A stretch of DNA of 64,000 bases. Origin: Trichococcus shcherbakoviae. GTDB lineage: Bacteria; Bacillota; Bacilli; Lactobacillales; Aerococcaceae. A program made the translations under genes and the position numbers. The notes beneath the pieces were generated by a model that saw only the letters and a program-made list of their open reading frames with translations, was not told the origin of the DNA and searched no databases. The stretch spans positions 372,001-436,000 of the forward strand of contig NZ_OY762653.1 of the NCBI RefSeq assembly GCF_963666195.1. The letters run 5' to 3'. Positions 8,557-17,790 of the stretch are shown one piece after another. How positions within the stretch are numbered: the stretch's first letter is position 1; every line of letters begins with the position of its first letter.

Positions 8557-8645
8557 ATCACAAACAATCTTCATTACGAGGATATTGTTAACTATAAGCA
8601 ACAATAATCATCTGGTTTTTGCCAGATTTGAAGGAGACTATCCAT

Positions 8646-9008
8646 TTGAAAAAATACCTATACATCGGCATGGGTTTCTTGACGTTCGGTCTCGGGACTG
8701 TCGGGATGTTCCTGCCGTTCCTGCCTACAACTGTCTTCTATCTGCTGACCGGCTTCTTCTGGGTCCACAGTTCGGAAAAATTGCATAAGCAATTCGTCGA
8801 ATCGGAAAAATACAAGCAATACATCGAGGGCCCGTTATTGAAAAAGAACATCACGAACCCAGGAATGGTCCGGATGTTCGTGATGATGCTCTTTGTCTTT
8901 GCGATCCCTTTTGCGCTGACCGACAGCGCACTGTTGCGCATCGTACTGATAATCGTATACTTGGCCCACCTGATCGGGTTGACCTGGCATTTGCGGTTCA
9001 GGAAATAA
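8646..9008 (+). CDS. DUF454 (YbaN-like) membrane protein
   Basis: This 120-residue protein has a typical DUF454 layout: an N-terminal helix pair with GFLTFGLGTVGMFLPFLPTT, a short soluble helix containing the FVESEKYKQYIEG stretch, and two C-terminal membrane segments. The function of the family is unknown. The start is TTG 8646, 8 nt after AAGGAGA; the frame upstream of it lacks a ribosome site. It converges on the RocB-like gene. Confidence 0.85.
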   Translation: MKKYLYIGMGFLTFGLGTVGMFLPFLPTTVFYLLTGFFWVHSSEKLHKQFVESEKYKQYIEGPLLKKNITNPGMVRMFVMMLFVFAIPFALTDSALLRIVLIIVYLAHLIGLTWHLRFRK

Positions 9009-9037
9009 CCACAATCACATCACTGTCCACCGTCAGA

Positions 9038-10729
9038 TCACGGATTCCCAATACTTCTGGATAATCGTTTATCACTTTCCGCATGGTCCTCCTCTCGTGA
9101 TAGATTCGAAATGACTTTCCGGATCAGTTGGGGCAGAACTTCATAGGAATAGGGCTTGTAAATCCTTTCCTTCCATGTGTGCGCCCCTTTTCCAAACACT
9201 CCCAGATTAACCGCAGGGATTGAAAGCTCCTGGATATCATCGGTCGGCAAGGGGTATATGCTTTCCATGCCCGGAAAATTTTGGATCAATGTCAGGATTT
9301 CCTCTTTGGTTTCGCTCATGGACAGGTAGCTGCTGTCTGAAAGGAACGGGAAAAAGCGCCGTTTTTTGAATGTCTGACCTTGCTCTTCACCGATTTTTTC
9401 CATCGCGTCTGAAATGGCACGGTCGACCGAAGAATTCGTTTCGATGCCATTATGCGGACAAAACGGCGGTGCTAGGAACAAAATCACTTTGGCGCTATCA
9501 TCCCCTGTCGCATGTTCCAACGCGTCGATCACGCGGAAGCCGAATGCGCGTTTGTCCTCGCTGCCGTATTTATTTAACGTGTCCGCGATTATCGCAGCCG
9601 TATCGACGCCCTTTTGCGAACACTCCCGCAAATACTCTTCGAAAAGCAGGACTTTCACCTCATGCCCGATCGTACCGATCGGAACGCCGACTCTGGCACG
9701 GTATTCGGCAAGTCGGGCGTCCAATTTATCCGTCACTTCCCGGACGGCTTCCTCGGCTGCACCGCGCAATACCGTCAGCACCTCCGTAACGGAGCGTTCG
9801 TACAGGAAAGTGTTGAAATACAGATGCGCCACTTTCGCTGTTTGGACATTGTAGAAGTCTTTGCAGTCCCGCTGCTGGAGAGCGGATGACGGCAGGACCT
9901 CTTCGTCGTCGATCAGCTCGCACAAATCGGGGTTCGTGTTGATCGCCAAATTGATGGCACTGGACAGCAGCGTCGGATCGATGCCCTGCAACGTGCTGCC
10001 CACATGCGTTTCGCGGCCTTTGATGTAAAAACAAGGGAGGATTTTCCCGGCAGCACCCGTATACAGATAGCGCGTGCTGTCCCCCTCGAACAAGGGCGAA
10101 ACAAAATCAGTGTTGACCGCGATGACGAATTCGTAACCCTTCCGCTTGAACACCAGCAGCTCCGGCAAAGAAGCAATGACGCCGGTATGGTCGTTCTCCT
10201 CCACGGGATTCCCCATCAACAGCAGGTTGAATGGGAGTTGTTCCGGATGTAATGAATAATGCAGCAGGTTCGCCAGATGCACAGCCATCCCGCTCTTCAT
10301 GTCCAGCATGCCGCGCCCGAATGCCCACTCCCCGGACAATGCATCCCTTTGAACCTCGGCATCCGCTTCGTAATTCTCAAAAAAGCGCAACAGACGATCC
10401 GGCGAAAAAGCATCTGCTTTCTGCTTCCCGAAATCCTCGACGCCGACCGTATCGATATGGGCATGCAGCAGGACGATCTTCTTCGAATCAGCTTTGGGGA
10501 GAAAAGCGAACACATTTCTCCGCTGCAATGGATCATTTTCCATTGGTGTCTCCCAGACCAGATTGGGGTGCTCCTGAAAATAAGGGAAACTCGACAGGAT
10601 TTCAAACACCCTTTTGCTGATGTCCGCTTCGCCATGCGCGGAACTGTTTACGCTCGGGATTTGGACGAGCTCTTTTGCCAATGCTTCTATTTGTTGCGGT
10701 TGCGGCAGATTTTTGATTTTCTCGTACAT
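9038..10729 (-). CDS. M20 family peptidase, RocB-like arginine utilisation protein
   Basis: This protein of 563 residues resembles RocB, an M20-clan hydrolase linked to arginine catabolism but without a proven reaction. Metal-site motifs are visible: HAHIDTVG, GRGMLDMKSG and PVEENDHTG. The central dimerisation lid and the long C-terminal part make it larger than ordinary M20 peptidases, as expected for RocB. The start ATG 10729 follows GGGGGAAAC. It is the second gene of an operon, 11 nt after an arginine-deiminase-like amidinotransferase, which supports a role in guanidino-compound breakdown. Confidence 0.85.
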   Translation of the reverse strand: MYEKIKNLPQPQQIEALAKELVQIPSVNSSAHGEADISKRVFEILSSFPYFQEHPNLVWETPMENDPLQRRNVFAFLPKADSKKIVLLHAHIDTVGVEDFGKQKADAFSPDRLLRFFENYEADAEVQRDALSGEWAFGRGMLDMKSGMAVHLANLLHYSLHPEQLPFNLLLMGNPVEENDHTGVIASLPELLVFKRKGYEFVIAVNTDFVSPLFEGDSTRYLYTGAAGKILPCFYIKGRETHVGSTLQGIDPTLLSSAINLAINTNPDLCELIDDEEVLPSSALQQRDCKDFYNVQTAKVAHLYFNTFLYERSVTEVLTVLRGAAEEAVREVTDKLDARLAEYRARVGVPIGTIGHEVKVLLFEEYLRECSQKGVDTAAIIADTLNKYGSEDKRAFGFRVIDALEHATGDDSAKVILFLAPPFCPHNGIETNSSVDRAISDAMEKIGEEQGQTFKKRRFFPFLSDSSYLSMSETKEEILTLIQNFPGMESIYPLPTDDIQELSIPAVNLGVFGKGAHTWKERIYKPYSYEVLPQLIRKVISNLSREEDHAESDKRLSRSIGNP

Positions 10730-10740
10730 AATGTTTCCCC

Positions 10741-11586
10741 CTATGCGTTTACTCTTTTCAGTGGAAAGGTCATGCAATGGATGCCTCCCCCTAATTTCAG
10801 CAACTCCGTCAACTCGACTTCATGGACAGTTAGCCCTTTCTTGCGCATCTTTTCATTGATGCCCCGATTCTGAACCAGGGAAATCACTTCGTCACGGCCG
10901 ATTGCCTGAACATTGTAGCCGTGTCGAAAAATAGCGGGTTCGTCGTCGGTGATCAATTCGATTTCCATTTTCTTCAACAACGCGACGAAAGTGTCAGGCA
11001 AATCTGCATAGCCGATCGCCACCTTGGGAGCAACCAGGTTGAAGCACATATCCAAATGGAGATAGCGCGGATCCATCTCAACGGAATGCACCTCATAACC
11101 CAAAGGTTTCAGGATATCCGTAATCTGGCCGAATCCCTCCGCATTCGTCCGATCCAGCATTCCGATGGCGACGGTGCGTTCATCCAGGAAGGCAAAGTCC
11201 CCGCCCTCAAATACGCCCGTCCCTGACACTTCCCCCAATAGCGGAACGCCCAACTCGGCCATCTTCTCTTCGTAGGCTGCTGTTTCCGGCAAGCGGATCC
11301 CATTTTTGAATTTTCCGAGTATGTAGCCTTCGTTCACGCAGCCCCCAAAGTCCCGGGCGAACACGGCATGCGGAAGGATTTCATCCTTTTCCATCAGTTC
11401 TACGGAAATGCCCAAGCTTTCATATAACGCATGGAGATCTTGGAATTCCTTTTGGACGCGCCCTTCATCTATATGCTGCAGGTTCCAATTTTTTGAAATT
11501 TCATTGATTTGTTCGGCCTGATGGACATGATTGGGTTTTGACAGCAAAACCTTCTTAAGCCTGCCTGTTCCGTTTGCGACGAACAT
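10741..11586 (-). CDS. arginine deiminase / dimethylarginine dimethylaminohydrolase-like amidinotransferase
   Basis: This 281-residue enzyme of the guanidino-group-modifying superfamily has the motifs FARDFGG, FEGGDF, HLDMCF and the catalytic Cys in GGGIHCMT near the C-terminus. These hydrolases split guanidinium compounds such as arginine or methylarginine into citrulline and an amine; which substrate is used here cannot be read from sequence. I set the start at ATG 11586 because GGAGGGAG lies just upstream. A frame 74 codons longer has no ribosome site and lacks family similarity. It is co-transcribed with the RocB-like gene. Confidence 0.82.
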   Translation of the reverse strand: MFVANGTGRLKKVLLSKPNHVHQAEQINEISKNWNLQHIDEGRVQKEFQDLHALYESLGISVELMEKDEILPHAVFARDFGGCVNEGYILGKFKNGIRLPETAAYEEKMAELGVPLLGEVSGTGVFEGGDFAFLDERTVAIGMLDRTNAEGFGQITDILKPLGYEVHSVEMDPRYLHLDMCFNLVAPKVAIGYADLPDTFVALLKKMEIELITDDEPAIFRHGYNVQAIGRDEVISLVQNRGINEKMRKKGLTVHEVELTELLKLGGGIHCMTFPLKRVNA

Positions 11587-11853
11587 AAGCTCCCTCCGTT
11601 CACTTGATGCATTTGCGGATCCGGTGAACGGCAATCTATTTTTTCCGTTCAGAGCGAATCCTTGCTTATTTCTTATCTGATTCAAAGTATAAGGAACATT
11701 TTCAGGGTCGACCACTTGGTGTAAAGTGCTGAAAACGATGTCTTTCCATTCCTGTAAGCATTGGAAATGACTTTTGAATAGTTGCGGCTTTTCCCGAATG
11801 TGTGACATTTCCTGACAGGATTCACGACTTTCTTACATACATAACCTTTTTCC

Positions 11854-11871
11854 ATAACTACTGGTTATAAT
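11854..11871 (+). promoter_or_regulatory. LysR-type box overlapping the -10 of the LysR gene
   Basis: ATAACTACTGGTTAT (11854-11868) is a T-N11-A dyad that overlaps TATAAT (11866-11871). It sits between the divergent LysR gene and the amidinotransferase operon, the standard place for autoregulation plus control of the neighbour. Confidence 0.55.
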
Positions 11872-11904
11872 AGGCGGTAAATAATCTGACATGGAGGGAT
11901 TGCG

Positions 11905-12783
11905 ATGGGCTTATCACATCTACGGACGTTTCATTATTGCGCTACTTATTTAAGCTTCTCCAAAACCGCCCAACATTTCGAACTGAGCCAACCGGCGATC
12001 ACCAAACAAATCAAAAAGTTGGAATCGGATCTGGAGCAGGAACTGTTCATCCGGGCAGGCAAGAAACTGTTTCTGACAGCTGCCGGGGAAGCCTTGTTCG
12101 AGTATTCTTCCCAAATATTCAGCCTTTATGAAGAAGCAATGGATACGATGCGGAATCTTTCCGAGAAAAAGCGGCGGTTGCGAATCGTAGGGGATCTAAA
12201 TTATATGAAGATGAACCTGTCGGAATTTTTCGCGAAAGCCTACGAGCGGTTTCCTGACATCGAAATCGAAATCAATACCGCTGAGAACGCCAAACTGATA
12301 TTTTCAGGCGTGCGCGATAAGCAATACGACCTCGGCATCCTCAGCGCAAATTACACAACAATCGGCGTGCGCGACAGGCTGCTCCGCGAAGACAACATCT
12401 GCTTGGTCGCTTCAACCGCTTTGGCCAGCCGCATGAAACGGGAACCCGAGCTGAAGCCGCCCTTGCTGTTCTACAAATCGGAATCCTCCTACAGCAGCTT
12501 CCTTCAGGAGTTCATGCACAGAAACCGCCTTTCCGACCAGAATCGGATGACCTTCAACAGTCTCGAGATGATCCGCCAAGCCTTGTTGAAGGATGCCGGT
12601 GTCGCCATCCTGTCGGAAGACGTCATCAAAGAAGATATCCTGGCTGGGCGCGTCACCATCTTGTCAACGCCTGTCGAATCGTTGAAAATCAAAACGAGGG
12701 TGATCTACCGGACGGACAATCCGATGCTGCGCAGCATCGAAGAGTGTTTGAAGTTGATTGTCGCTGAAACGAGCAAAGCTTAG
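11905..12783 (+). CDS. LysR family transcriptional regulator
   Basis: This 292-residue regulator has an N-terminal winged helix (residues 1-60: LRTFHYCATYLSFSKTAQHF, then SQPAITKQIKKLE) and a C-terminal periplasmic-binding-like effector domain. It is divergent from the amidinotransferase-rocB operon, so it most likely controls guanidino-compound use; this is inferred from position. A T-N11-A box lies in the shared spacer. It ends at a strong bidirectional terminator. Confidence 0.92.
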   Translation: MGLSHLRTFHYCATYLSFSKTAQHFELSQPAITKQIKKLESDLEQELFIRAGKKLFLTAAGEALFEYSSQIFSLYEEAMDTMRNLSEKKRRLRIVGDLNYMKMNLSEFFAKAYERFPDIEIEINTAENAKLIFSGVRDKQYDLGILSANYTTIGVRDRLLREDNICLVASTALASRMKREPELKPPLLFYKSESSYSSFLQEFMHRNRLSDQNRMTFNSLEMIRQALLKDAGVAILSEDVIKEDILAGRVTILSTPVESLKIKTRVIYRTDNPMLRSIEECLKLIVAETSKA

Positions 12784-12805
12784 CGATTAAGCCCCCTGAT
12801 AAAGC

Positions 12806-12856
12806 AAAATGGACCAGCAAATCCGCCTTCCAGGGGATTACTGGTCCATTTTTTAT
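12806..12856. terminator. bidirectional terminator
   Basis: AAAATGGACCAG pairs with CTGGTCCATTTT, with an inner imperfect stem. T runs lie on both sides, between the convergent LysR and HD genes. Confidence 0.85.
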
Positions 12857-12863
12857 TTTTCTT

Positions 12864-13280
12864 TCACTCCGATAAATATTCGATTGCCTTGCGGTATTTC
12901 TCTGCCCGTTCCCTGTCCTTTTGGGTGATCTTCTCCAGACGGCTCAAATCCGAATTGTGCTTCAGATCCGCCAGCTTTACGGCAGTGGCCAACCGGTTCT
13001 TTTTAACACCAGCCAAATATGCGGCATAATTTTGGTTATGCTTTTTGGTCAATGCTTTAACAGCTTCGACAACATTGTCCGGCAAACCCTTCGCCAGCAA
13101 CTCATTTGCCGTCACATCCGTATCCTCGATGATATCATGCAGCAGCGCGACAGCCTTCTCTTCATCCGTCGTCATCTCCGCAGCCACTTGCAACGGATGC
13201 AGAATATAATCAAGCCCGGCTTTATCCGTCTGTCCGGCATGCGCCTCTTTCGCAATTTCAAACGCCAATTCTTCCAACAT
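12864..13280 (-). CDS. HD domain phosphohydrolase, RelA/SpoT N-terminal-like
   Basis: This 138-residue protein consists of just the HD hydrolase domain of RelA/SpoT-type enzymes. AHAGQTDKAG-YILHPLQVA holds the first ligands near residues 15-30, the HD pair is in ALLHDIIEDT, and the last ligand is in KLADLKHN. It lacks a synthetase or TGS domain, so it cannot make (p)ppGpp; hydrolysis of an alarmone or another nucleotide is possible but unproven. The ATG lies after GGGAGAGGCGG. Confidence 0.82.
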   Translation of the reverse strand: MLEELAFEIAKEAHAGQTDKAGLDYILHPLQVAAEMTTDEEKAVALLHDIIEDTDVTANELLAKGLPDNVVEAVKALTKKHNQNYAAYLAGVKKNRLATAVKLADLKHNSDLSRLEKITQKDRERAEKYRKAIEYLSE

Positions 13281-13361
13281 AATTGCACCGCCTCTCCCTT
13301 ACATTATAATCGACTTTATTGAAAAACAAAAAAAGGATCAGCGTCAACTGATCCAAATGCC

Positions 13362-13601
13362 TTATTTATATTTCAATTTGGCAACCAGAATGACCAAAGC
13401 CAAGCAGAAAGTGATTAGGTTGGCGATTAACAGTGCCATGTCCCCCATTACGTATCCATGTACCATCCATAAGAAGATACCGATAACTGACATGAGGTAC
13501 ATCCCCAGCGAAATGGCCTTTGTGTCCTTTGTCTGCAAAACCTTGATAACCTGCGGTACAAATGACAACGTCGTCAATATTCCTGCGATCGTTCCAATCA
13601 T
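13362..13601 (-). CDS. SemiSWEET family sugar transporter
   Basis: This 79-residue three-helix membrane protein carries the PQ-loop motif FVPQVIK near residue 15 and the conserved central Trp and Gly of MtN3/SWEET half-transporters. Such proteins dimerise to form an alternating-access pore for mono- or disaccharides. It is preceded by GGGGGAAAAGAAT before ATG. The substrate is unknown. Confidence 0.85.
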   Translation of the reverse strand: MIGTIAGILTTLSFVPQVIKVLQTKDTKAISLGMYLMSVIGIFLWMVHGYVMGDMALLIANLITFCLALVILVAKLKYK

Positions 13602-13626
13602 ATTCTTTTCCCCCTGATTTGTATTA

Positions 13627-13839
13627 TTATTTTAGTTTATAAAGTAAGTAGTCCAAACAGTCGATTGCCTTCTGGTCCTCATGGATCTTATCCAATAAAA
13701 TATGCCTGTGTTTTTTCAGCAACTCCATCTGTTTTGCCTGTTCGTTCGTTTGCCGGTAATCCAGGAAAGCAGCGATGGTTTCATTCGTGCAGCCTGCATC
13801 CTTAAGATTTGTGATCAGCATTTCTTCAGTTATGTCCAC
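13627..13839 (-). CDS. small conserved protein of unknown function
   Basis: This 70-residue predicted helical protein has a DAGCTNETIAAFLDY segment followed by an amphipathic stretch and the ending DCLDYLLYKLK. This pattern resembles small uncharacterised Firmicutes proteins with an IDCLDYL C-terminus. GAGGAG lies 8 nt before GTG 13839, which I take as the start in preference to a longer frame whose N-terminus looks non-coding. It sits just upstream of a SemiSWEET gene on the same strand and divergent from a LysR gene. Confidence 0.65.
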   Translation of the reverse strand: MDITEEMLITNLKDAGCTNETIAAFLDYRQTNEQAKQMELLKKHRHILLDKIHEDQKAIDCLDYLLYKLK

Positions 13840-13899
13840 TCGTTTCACTCCTCTTGACAATAGAATACAGCGAATCAGCAGGAACATCAAATACCTATA

Positions 13900-13946
13900 T
13901 CAGATAATCTGACATACTTGAAAGGCATGGCAAGAAGCGCTAAAAT
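13900..13946 (+). promoter_or_regulatory. LysR box and promoter
   Basis: TCAGATAATCTGA (13900-13912) is a perfect T-N11-A dyad. Directly downstream are TTGAAA (13918-13923), a 17-bp spacer and TAAAAT (13941-13946). The box just upstream of the -35 of a LysR gene suggests autoregulation. Confidence 0.65.
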
Positions 13947-13968
13947 AATTCTGAAGGAGATGAGTATG

Positions 13969-14862
13969 ATGGAGCTCAGAGTGTTGCAGTATTTTTTGAC
14001 GATCGCAAGGGAACAGAGCATTTCGGGAGCGGCGGAATTTTTACATATCACGCAACCGACGCTATCCAGACAGATGAAAGAATTGGAGGAAGAGCTCGGC
14101 AAGCAGCTTTTCATCAGAGGAAACCGCAAGATCACTTTGACGGATGACGGCATGCTGCTCAGAAAAAGGGCGGAGGAAATCATCCAACTCGTTGATAAAA
14201 CCGAGTCGGAAATGCGCGCGGATGATACTGAATTCAGCGGGGACATCTATATAGGCGGTGGCGAATCCGAAGGCATGCGGATCATTGCACGCGCAATCAG
14301 CAGAGCCCAAACGGAGCACCCGCTGCTCAAATTCCATCTGTTCAGTGGCAATGCCGAGGATGTCACAGACCGATTGGACAAAGGGTTGCTCGATTTCGGC
14401 GTACTTGTGGAGCCGACGAACATGACCAAGTATGACTTCATCAAGTTGCCGACCAAGGATATCTGGGGCGTCCTGATGAGGAAAGACAGTTCGCTGGCTG
14501 AGTTTGAAAGCATCACACCGAAGGATCTGAGGGGCAAGCCGGTCATCTGCTCGAACCAGATGCTTGTCAAAAATGAACTCGCAGGCTGGCTAGGCGGAAA
14601 TGAGCGCAGCCTGAACATCGTCACAACCTATAATCTTCTCTACAATGCCTCCCTGCTCGTCGAAGAAAACAGTCATTATGCACTGTGTTTGGACGGTATC
14701 ATCCATACCGGCGAGAGCAGCGATTTGCGCTTCCGCCCGCTGGAGCCACGCCTTGAGGTCGGGCTTCATTTCGTATGGAAGAAATATCAGGTATTTTCGA
14801 AAGCCTCGGACTATTTCTTGGGACTGGTGCAGGAAGAGGCAAGATCCCAAAGTAATCAATGA
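13969..14862 (+). CDS. LysR family transcriptional regulator
   Basis: This regulator of about 297 residues begins MELRVLQYFLTIAREQSISGA, a typical LysR DNA-binding domain (to residue 60, with TQPTLSRQMKELEEELG as recognition helix). A substrate-binding domain follows, with a GGGESEGMRIIARAI start. Two adjacent ATGs (13966 and 13969) follow AAGGAGA; I choose the second on family alignment. The divergent neighbours are the small 70-residue protein and SemiSWEET, which are possible targets. The effector is unknown. Confidence 0.9.
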   Translation: MELRVLQYFLTIAREQSISGAAEFLHITQPTLSRQMKELEEELGKQLFIRGNRKITLTDDGMLLRKRAEEIIQLVDKTESEMRADDTEFSGDIYIGGGESEGMRIIARAISRAQTEHPLLKFHLFSGNAEDVTDRLDKGLLDFGVLVEPTNMTKYDFIKLPTKDIWGVLMRKDSSLAEFESITPKDLRGKPVICSNQMLVKNELAGWLGGNERSLNIVTTYNLLYNASLLVEENSHYALCLDGIIHTGESSDLRFRPLEPRLEVGLHFVWKKYQVFSKASDYFLGLVQEEARSQSNQ

Positions 14863-14878
14863 AAAAAATATAAGTTTC

Positions 14879-14930
14879 AAAATACCCGATGAATTGCTGC
14901 GCGCAGATGGCGTGCTTCATCGGGTATTTT
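14879..14930. terminator. bidirectional terminator
   Basis: AAAATACCCGATGAA pairs with TTCATCGGGTATTTT between the convergent LysR and Mg2+ ATPase genes. Confidence 0.85.
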
Positions 14931-14955
14931 GATACTGTTATGGAAGCCGCACTGC

Positions 14956-17505
14956 TTATCTGCGTACTTTCTTGGTTTCCGGCTGCGCCTTTGCTTTATA
15001 AAAATAATATTTTGCGACTTCCGTGACGATCACGTACAGGCCTAGGATAAGGAACAAAGACAGCAACAGCAATGGCTGGATCGGTTCAATGCCTAGGTAT
15101 TGATGGAACGGCAGGTATGGGATCAGCAAAGTGATGATCCCCACAACAATCGATGAATACAGCAAGAGTGGGGCAGGTTTGCTCATATAGAACCGCTTAT
15201 GCGTACGCATAACCAACAACACAAGCAATTCCGTGAGCACTGAAAAAGTGAACCAGCTGCTCTGGAATAATCCGTGCTTGGCATCAAAACCGATGAACAG
15301 GAGGGCAAACGTCAGATAGTCAAAAACCGAACTGACCAGCCCAAAAACAAACATAAAATCACGGATGAAATGGATATCCCATCTGAGCGGCTTTTCCACT
15401 GTTTCCTTGTCCACACTATCATTGGCGATGGTTATCGCAGGGAAATCGCTCAAAAAATTGATCAAGAGAATTTGTTTGGGGAGCAGCGGCAGGAACGGCA
15501 GGAATAAGGATGCCCCCGCCATGCTGAACATATTGCCGAAATTGGCGCTGGTAGTGACTTGGATGTATTTGAGCGTGTTGGCAAAGGTTGTCCTTCCCAT
15601 CACAATACCGCGGCTCAGTACTTCCAGATTTTTTTCCATCAATACGAAATCAGCCGATTCCTTAGCCACATCGACGGCATTGTCCACTGATAGGCTGACG
15701 TCTGCCGCATGCAGCGCCGGCACATCGTTAATGCCATCGCCCATATAGCCAACCACATGATTTTTCTTTTTCAGGGCGAGGATAATCCGCTCCTTCTGGT
15801 TGGGATCCACTTCAGCGAATACCGTAGTGGCTTCGATTTTAGCCCACAAGGCTTCATCACTCAGCTTCATCAGTTCCGATCCGGTCAGTACGCCCGTGAC
15901 TTTCAGGCCTACCGCCTCAGCAGTGTGCAAAGCGATCAACTTATTGTCCCCGGTAATTATCCGCAGACTGACCCCTTTACGCGCCAAGTCTAAAATGGTC
16001 TGCGAAACATCCGCTTTCGGATGGTCAAATAGGAGCAGAAAGCCCATCAGTACCATTTCCTTTTCGTCTTCAACTGTATATTTTTCCTGCATGGGCACCA
16101 TTTTTTGGGCGACTGCGATGATGCGGATTCCTTGACCGCTCCACTCTTCGTAGTGTTGTTGGATACCGGACCGGATCTGTTCATCCATTGCGCTTTCGGC
16201 GCCAGCGATTTCAACCCGCGTGCAGATGGCGAGGATGCTGTTCAAGGCCCCTTTCACGATCATTATGCACTGTCCATCCTCCTGAACAATGACACTCAGT
16301 CGTTCCCGGTTGAAATCAAAAGGGATTTCCCCTTGTTTTTTGACGGCACTGATATCCACATCTTTGGATGCACTGATTGCCTCATCCAGCGTATTTGCCA
16401 TACCTGTCTGAAGACTTGCATTCAAGTACGCAAGCCTGAACACTTCATCGGAGGGCTGCCCAGAAACATCAGCCGCGCCATCGAGCCGGATGCTCCCCTC
16501 CGTCAAGGTTCCGGTTTTATCGGTACAAAGGATATCCATGCTGCCAAAATTTTCGATTGCGGTCAGGCGGCGGACGATAACCCCTTCCTTCGCCATGATG
16601 CGGGATCCTTTCGAAAGCGTAATGCTGATGATTGCCGGCAGAAGCTGCGGCGTAATCCCAACTGCAAGTGCAACCGAGAAAAGTAGGGCTTCGATGGCTG
16701 GCCTGTTCATGATAACGTTGATCGCGAAAACGACAAGGGTAAGGACGAGCATGATTTCAGTCAATAAATAACCGAACCGTCTTACTCCGCGCTCAAATTC
16801 CGTTTCCGGCGGGCGCAAAGAAAGCTTATCGGATATTTGCCCGAATTCGGTGCTTGCTCCCGTTTCCACCACTAACATCGTGGCGTTTCCGCTCTGTACA
16901 CTCGTGCCCGTGTAGACACAATTGGTGCGTTCCTCCAGACTGGCGTCTTCCCTGACCTTGTCCGGCTTCTTTTCTGATGGCTGGGATTCTCCGGTGAGGA
17001 TGGACTGGTTGACGAATAAATTCGAGCTATCCAGAATCAACCCGTCCGCAACAATGAGGCTGCCGGTAGAAAGTTTGATGATATCGCCCGGAACTACCTC
17101 TTTTGATGCAATCTCGATCGGCTTACCATCGCGAAGGACGACGGACTTTGCTTGCACTTTCGCCCGGAGTTCCGCTATGACATTGCCCGCGGTATATTCC
17201 TGATAAAAGCTGAGAGTCGCGCTCGCCAAGACGATGGCCAGGATGATCATCGCATCAATCCACTCCCCTGTTGCAGCCGATATTCCGGTTGCAACAATCA
17301 ATATGAGGATGATCGGATTTTTGAACTGGCTGAGGAAGGCCCTGAGTTGCGTATCTTTTTTCTGTTTTCTTAGCGTGTTTCGACCGTGCTGCTTCAACCT
17401 TACTGCCGCTTCCTCAGCAGCCAGACCGTTTACGTTGGAATGAACAGCTTCCAACATCTCTTCCGGAGTCACACTCCAATAGTTGATTCTCACTTTTTCT
17501 TGCAT
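14956..17505 (-). CDS. mgtA: magnesium-translocating P-type ATPase (MgtA/MgtB type)
   Basis: This 849-residue type III P-type ATPase imports Mg2+ using ATP. It has TGES in the actuator domain near residue 173, the phosphorylated Asp in CTDKTGTL at about residue 329, and the hinge GDGINDVPAL near residue 600. Two N-terminal, two central and about six C-terminal membrane segments complete the fold. The N-terminus is shorter than in enterobacterial MgtA. ATG 17505 follows AAGGTCG; a slightly longer frame is less likely. I see no clear M-box riboswitch in the leader. It stands alone, divergent from apbE. Confidence 0.92.
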   Translation of the reverse strand: MQEKVRINYWSVTPEEMLEAVHSNVNGLAAEEAAVRLKQHGRNTLRKQKKDTQLRAFLSQFKNPIILILIVATGISAATGEWIDAMIILAIVLASATLSFYQEYTAGNVIAELRAKVQAKSVVLRDGKPIEIASKEVVPGDIIKLSTGSLIVADGLILDSSNLFVNQSILTGESQPSEKKPDKVREDASLEERTNCVYTGTSVQSGNATMLVVETGASTEFGQISDKLSLRPPETEFERGVRRFGYLLTEIMLVLTLVVFAINVIMNRPAIEALLFSVALAVGITPQLLPAIISITLSKGSRIMAKEGVIVRRLTAIENFGSMDILCTDKTGTLTEGSIRLDGAADVSGQPSDEVFRLAYLNASLQTGMANTLDEAISASKDVDISAVKKQGEIPFDFNRERLSVIVQEDGQCIMIVKGALNSILAICTRVEIAGAESAMDEQIRSGIQQHYEEWSGQGIRIIAVAQKMVPMQEKYTVEDEKEMVLMGFLLLFDHPKADVSQTILDLARKGVSLRIITGDNKLIALHTAEAVGLKVTGVLTGSELMKLSDEALWAKIEATTVFAEVDPNQKERIILALKKKNHVVGYMGDGINDVPALHAADVSLSVDNAVDVAKESADFVLMEKNLEVLSRGIVMGRTTFANTLKYIQVTTSANFGNMFSMAGASLFLPFLPLLPKQILLINFLSDFPAITIANDSVDKETVEKPLRWDIHFIRDFMFVFGLVSSVFDYLTFALLFIGFDAKHGLFQSSWFTFSVLTELLVLLVMRTHKRFYMSKPAPLLLYSSIVVGIITLLIPYLPFHQYLGIEPIQPLLLLSLFLILGLYVIVTEVAKYYFYKAKAQPETKKVRR

Positions 17506-17790
17506 AAAACGACCTTCTTTCACAAACCGTCACACCGCATTCGCTGTCTGAAATGTTGCCCAACTGCACTCTTCATCAAGCAGCTTCCGTTGACCCTATT
17601 ATAACGCAATCGCGGCTGCATACAGAAAATTTAACCGCGCGGAATAGCGGATTCCATCTTGAAAATGTCATCAGCTGCTTTTCCTCCAACATTTTTCCCG
17701 CAACTTTACGTCTTTTTTTCGGGGAATAGTAATTCTTTGAGGCATACAATGAATGCATGCGAAAGAAAATACAAAAGAATAGGTGATTCC

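Noticed and set aside
14956-17790. Possible M-box riboswitch before the Mg2+ ATPase
   Set aside because: I could not match the conserved M-box core in the leader; only a weak promoter-like TATAAT was seen.
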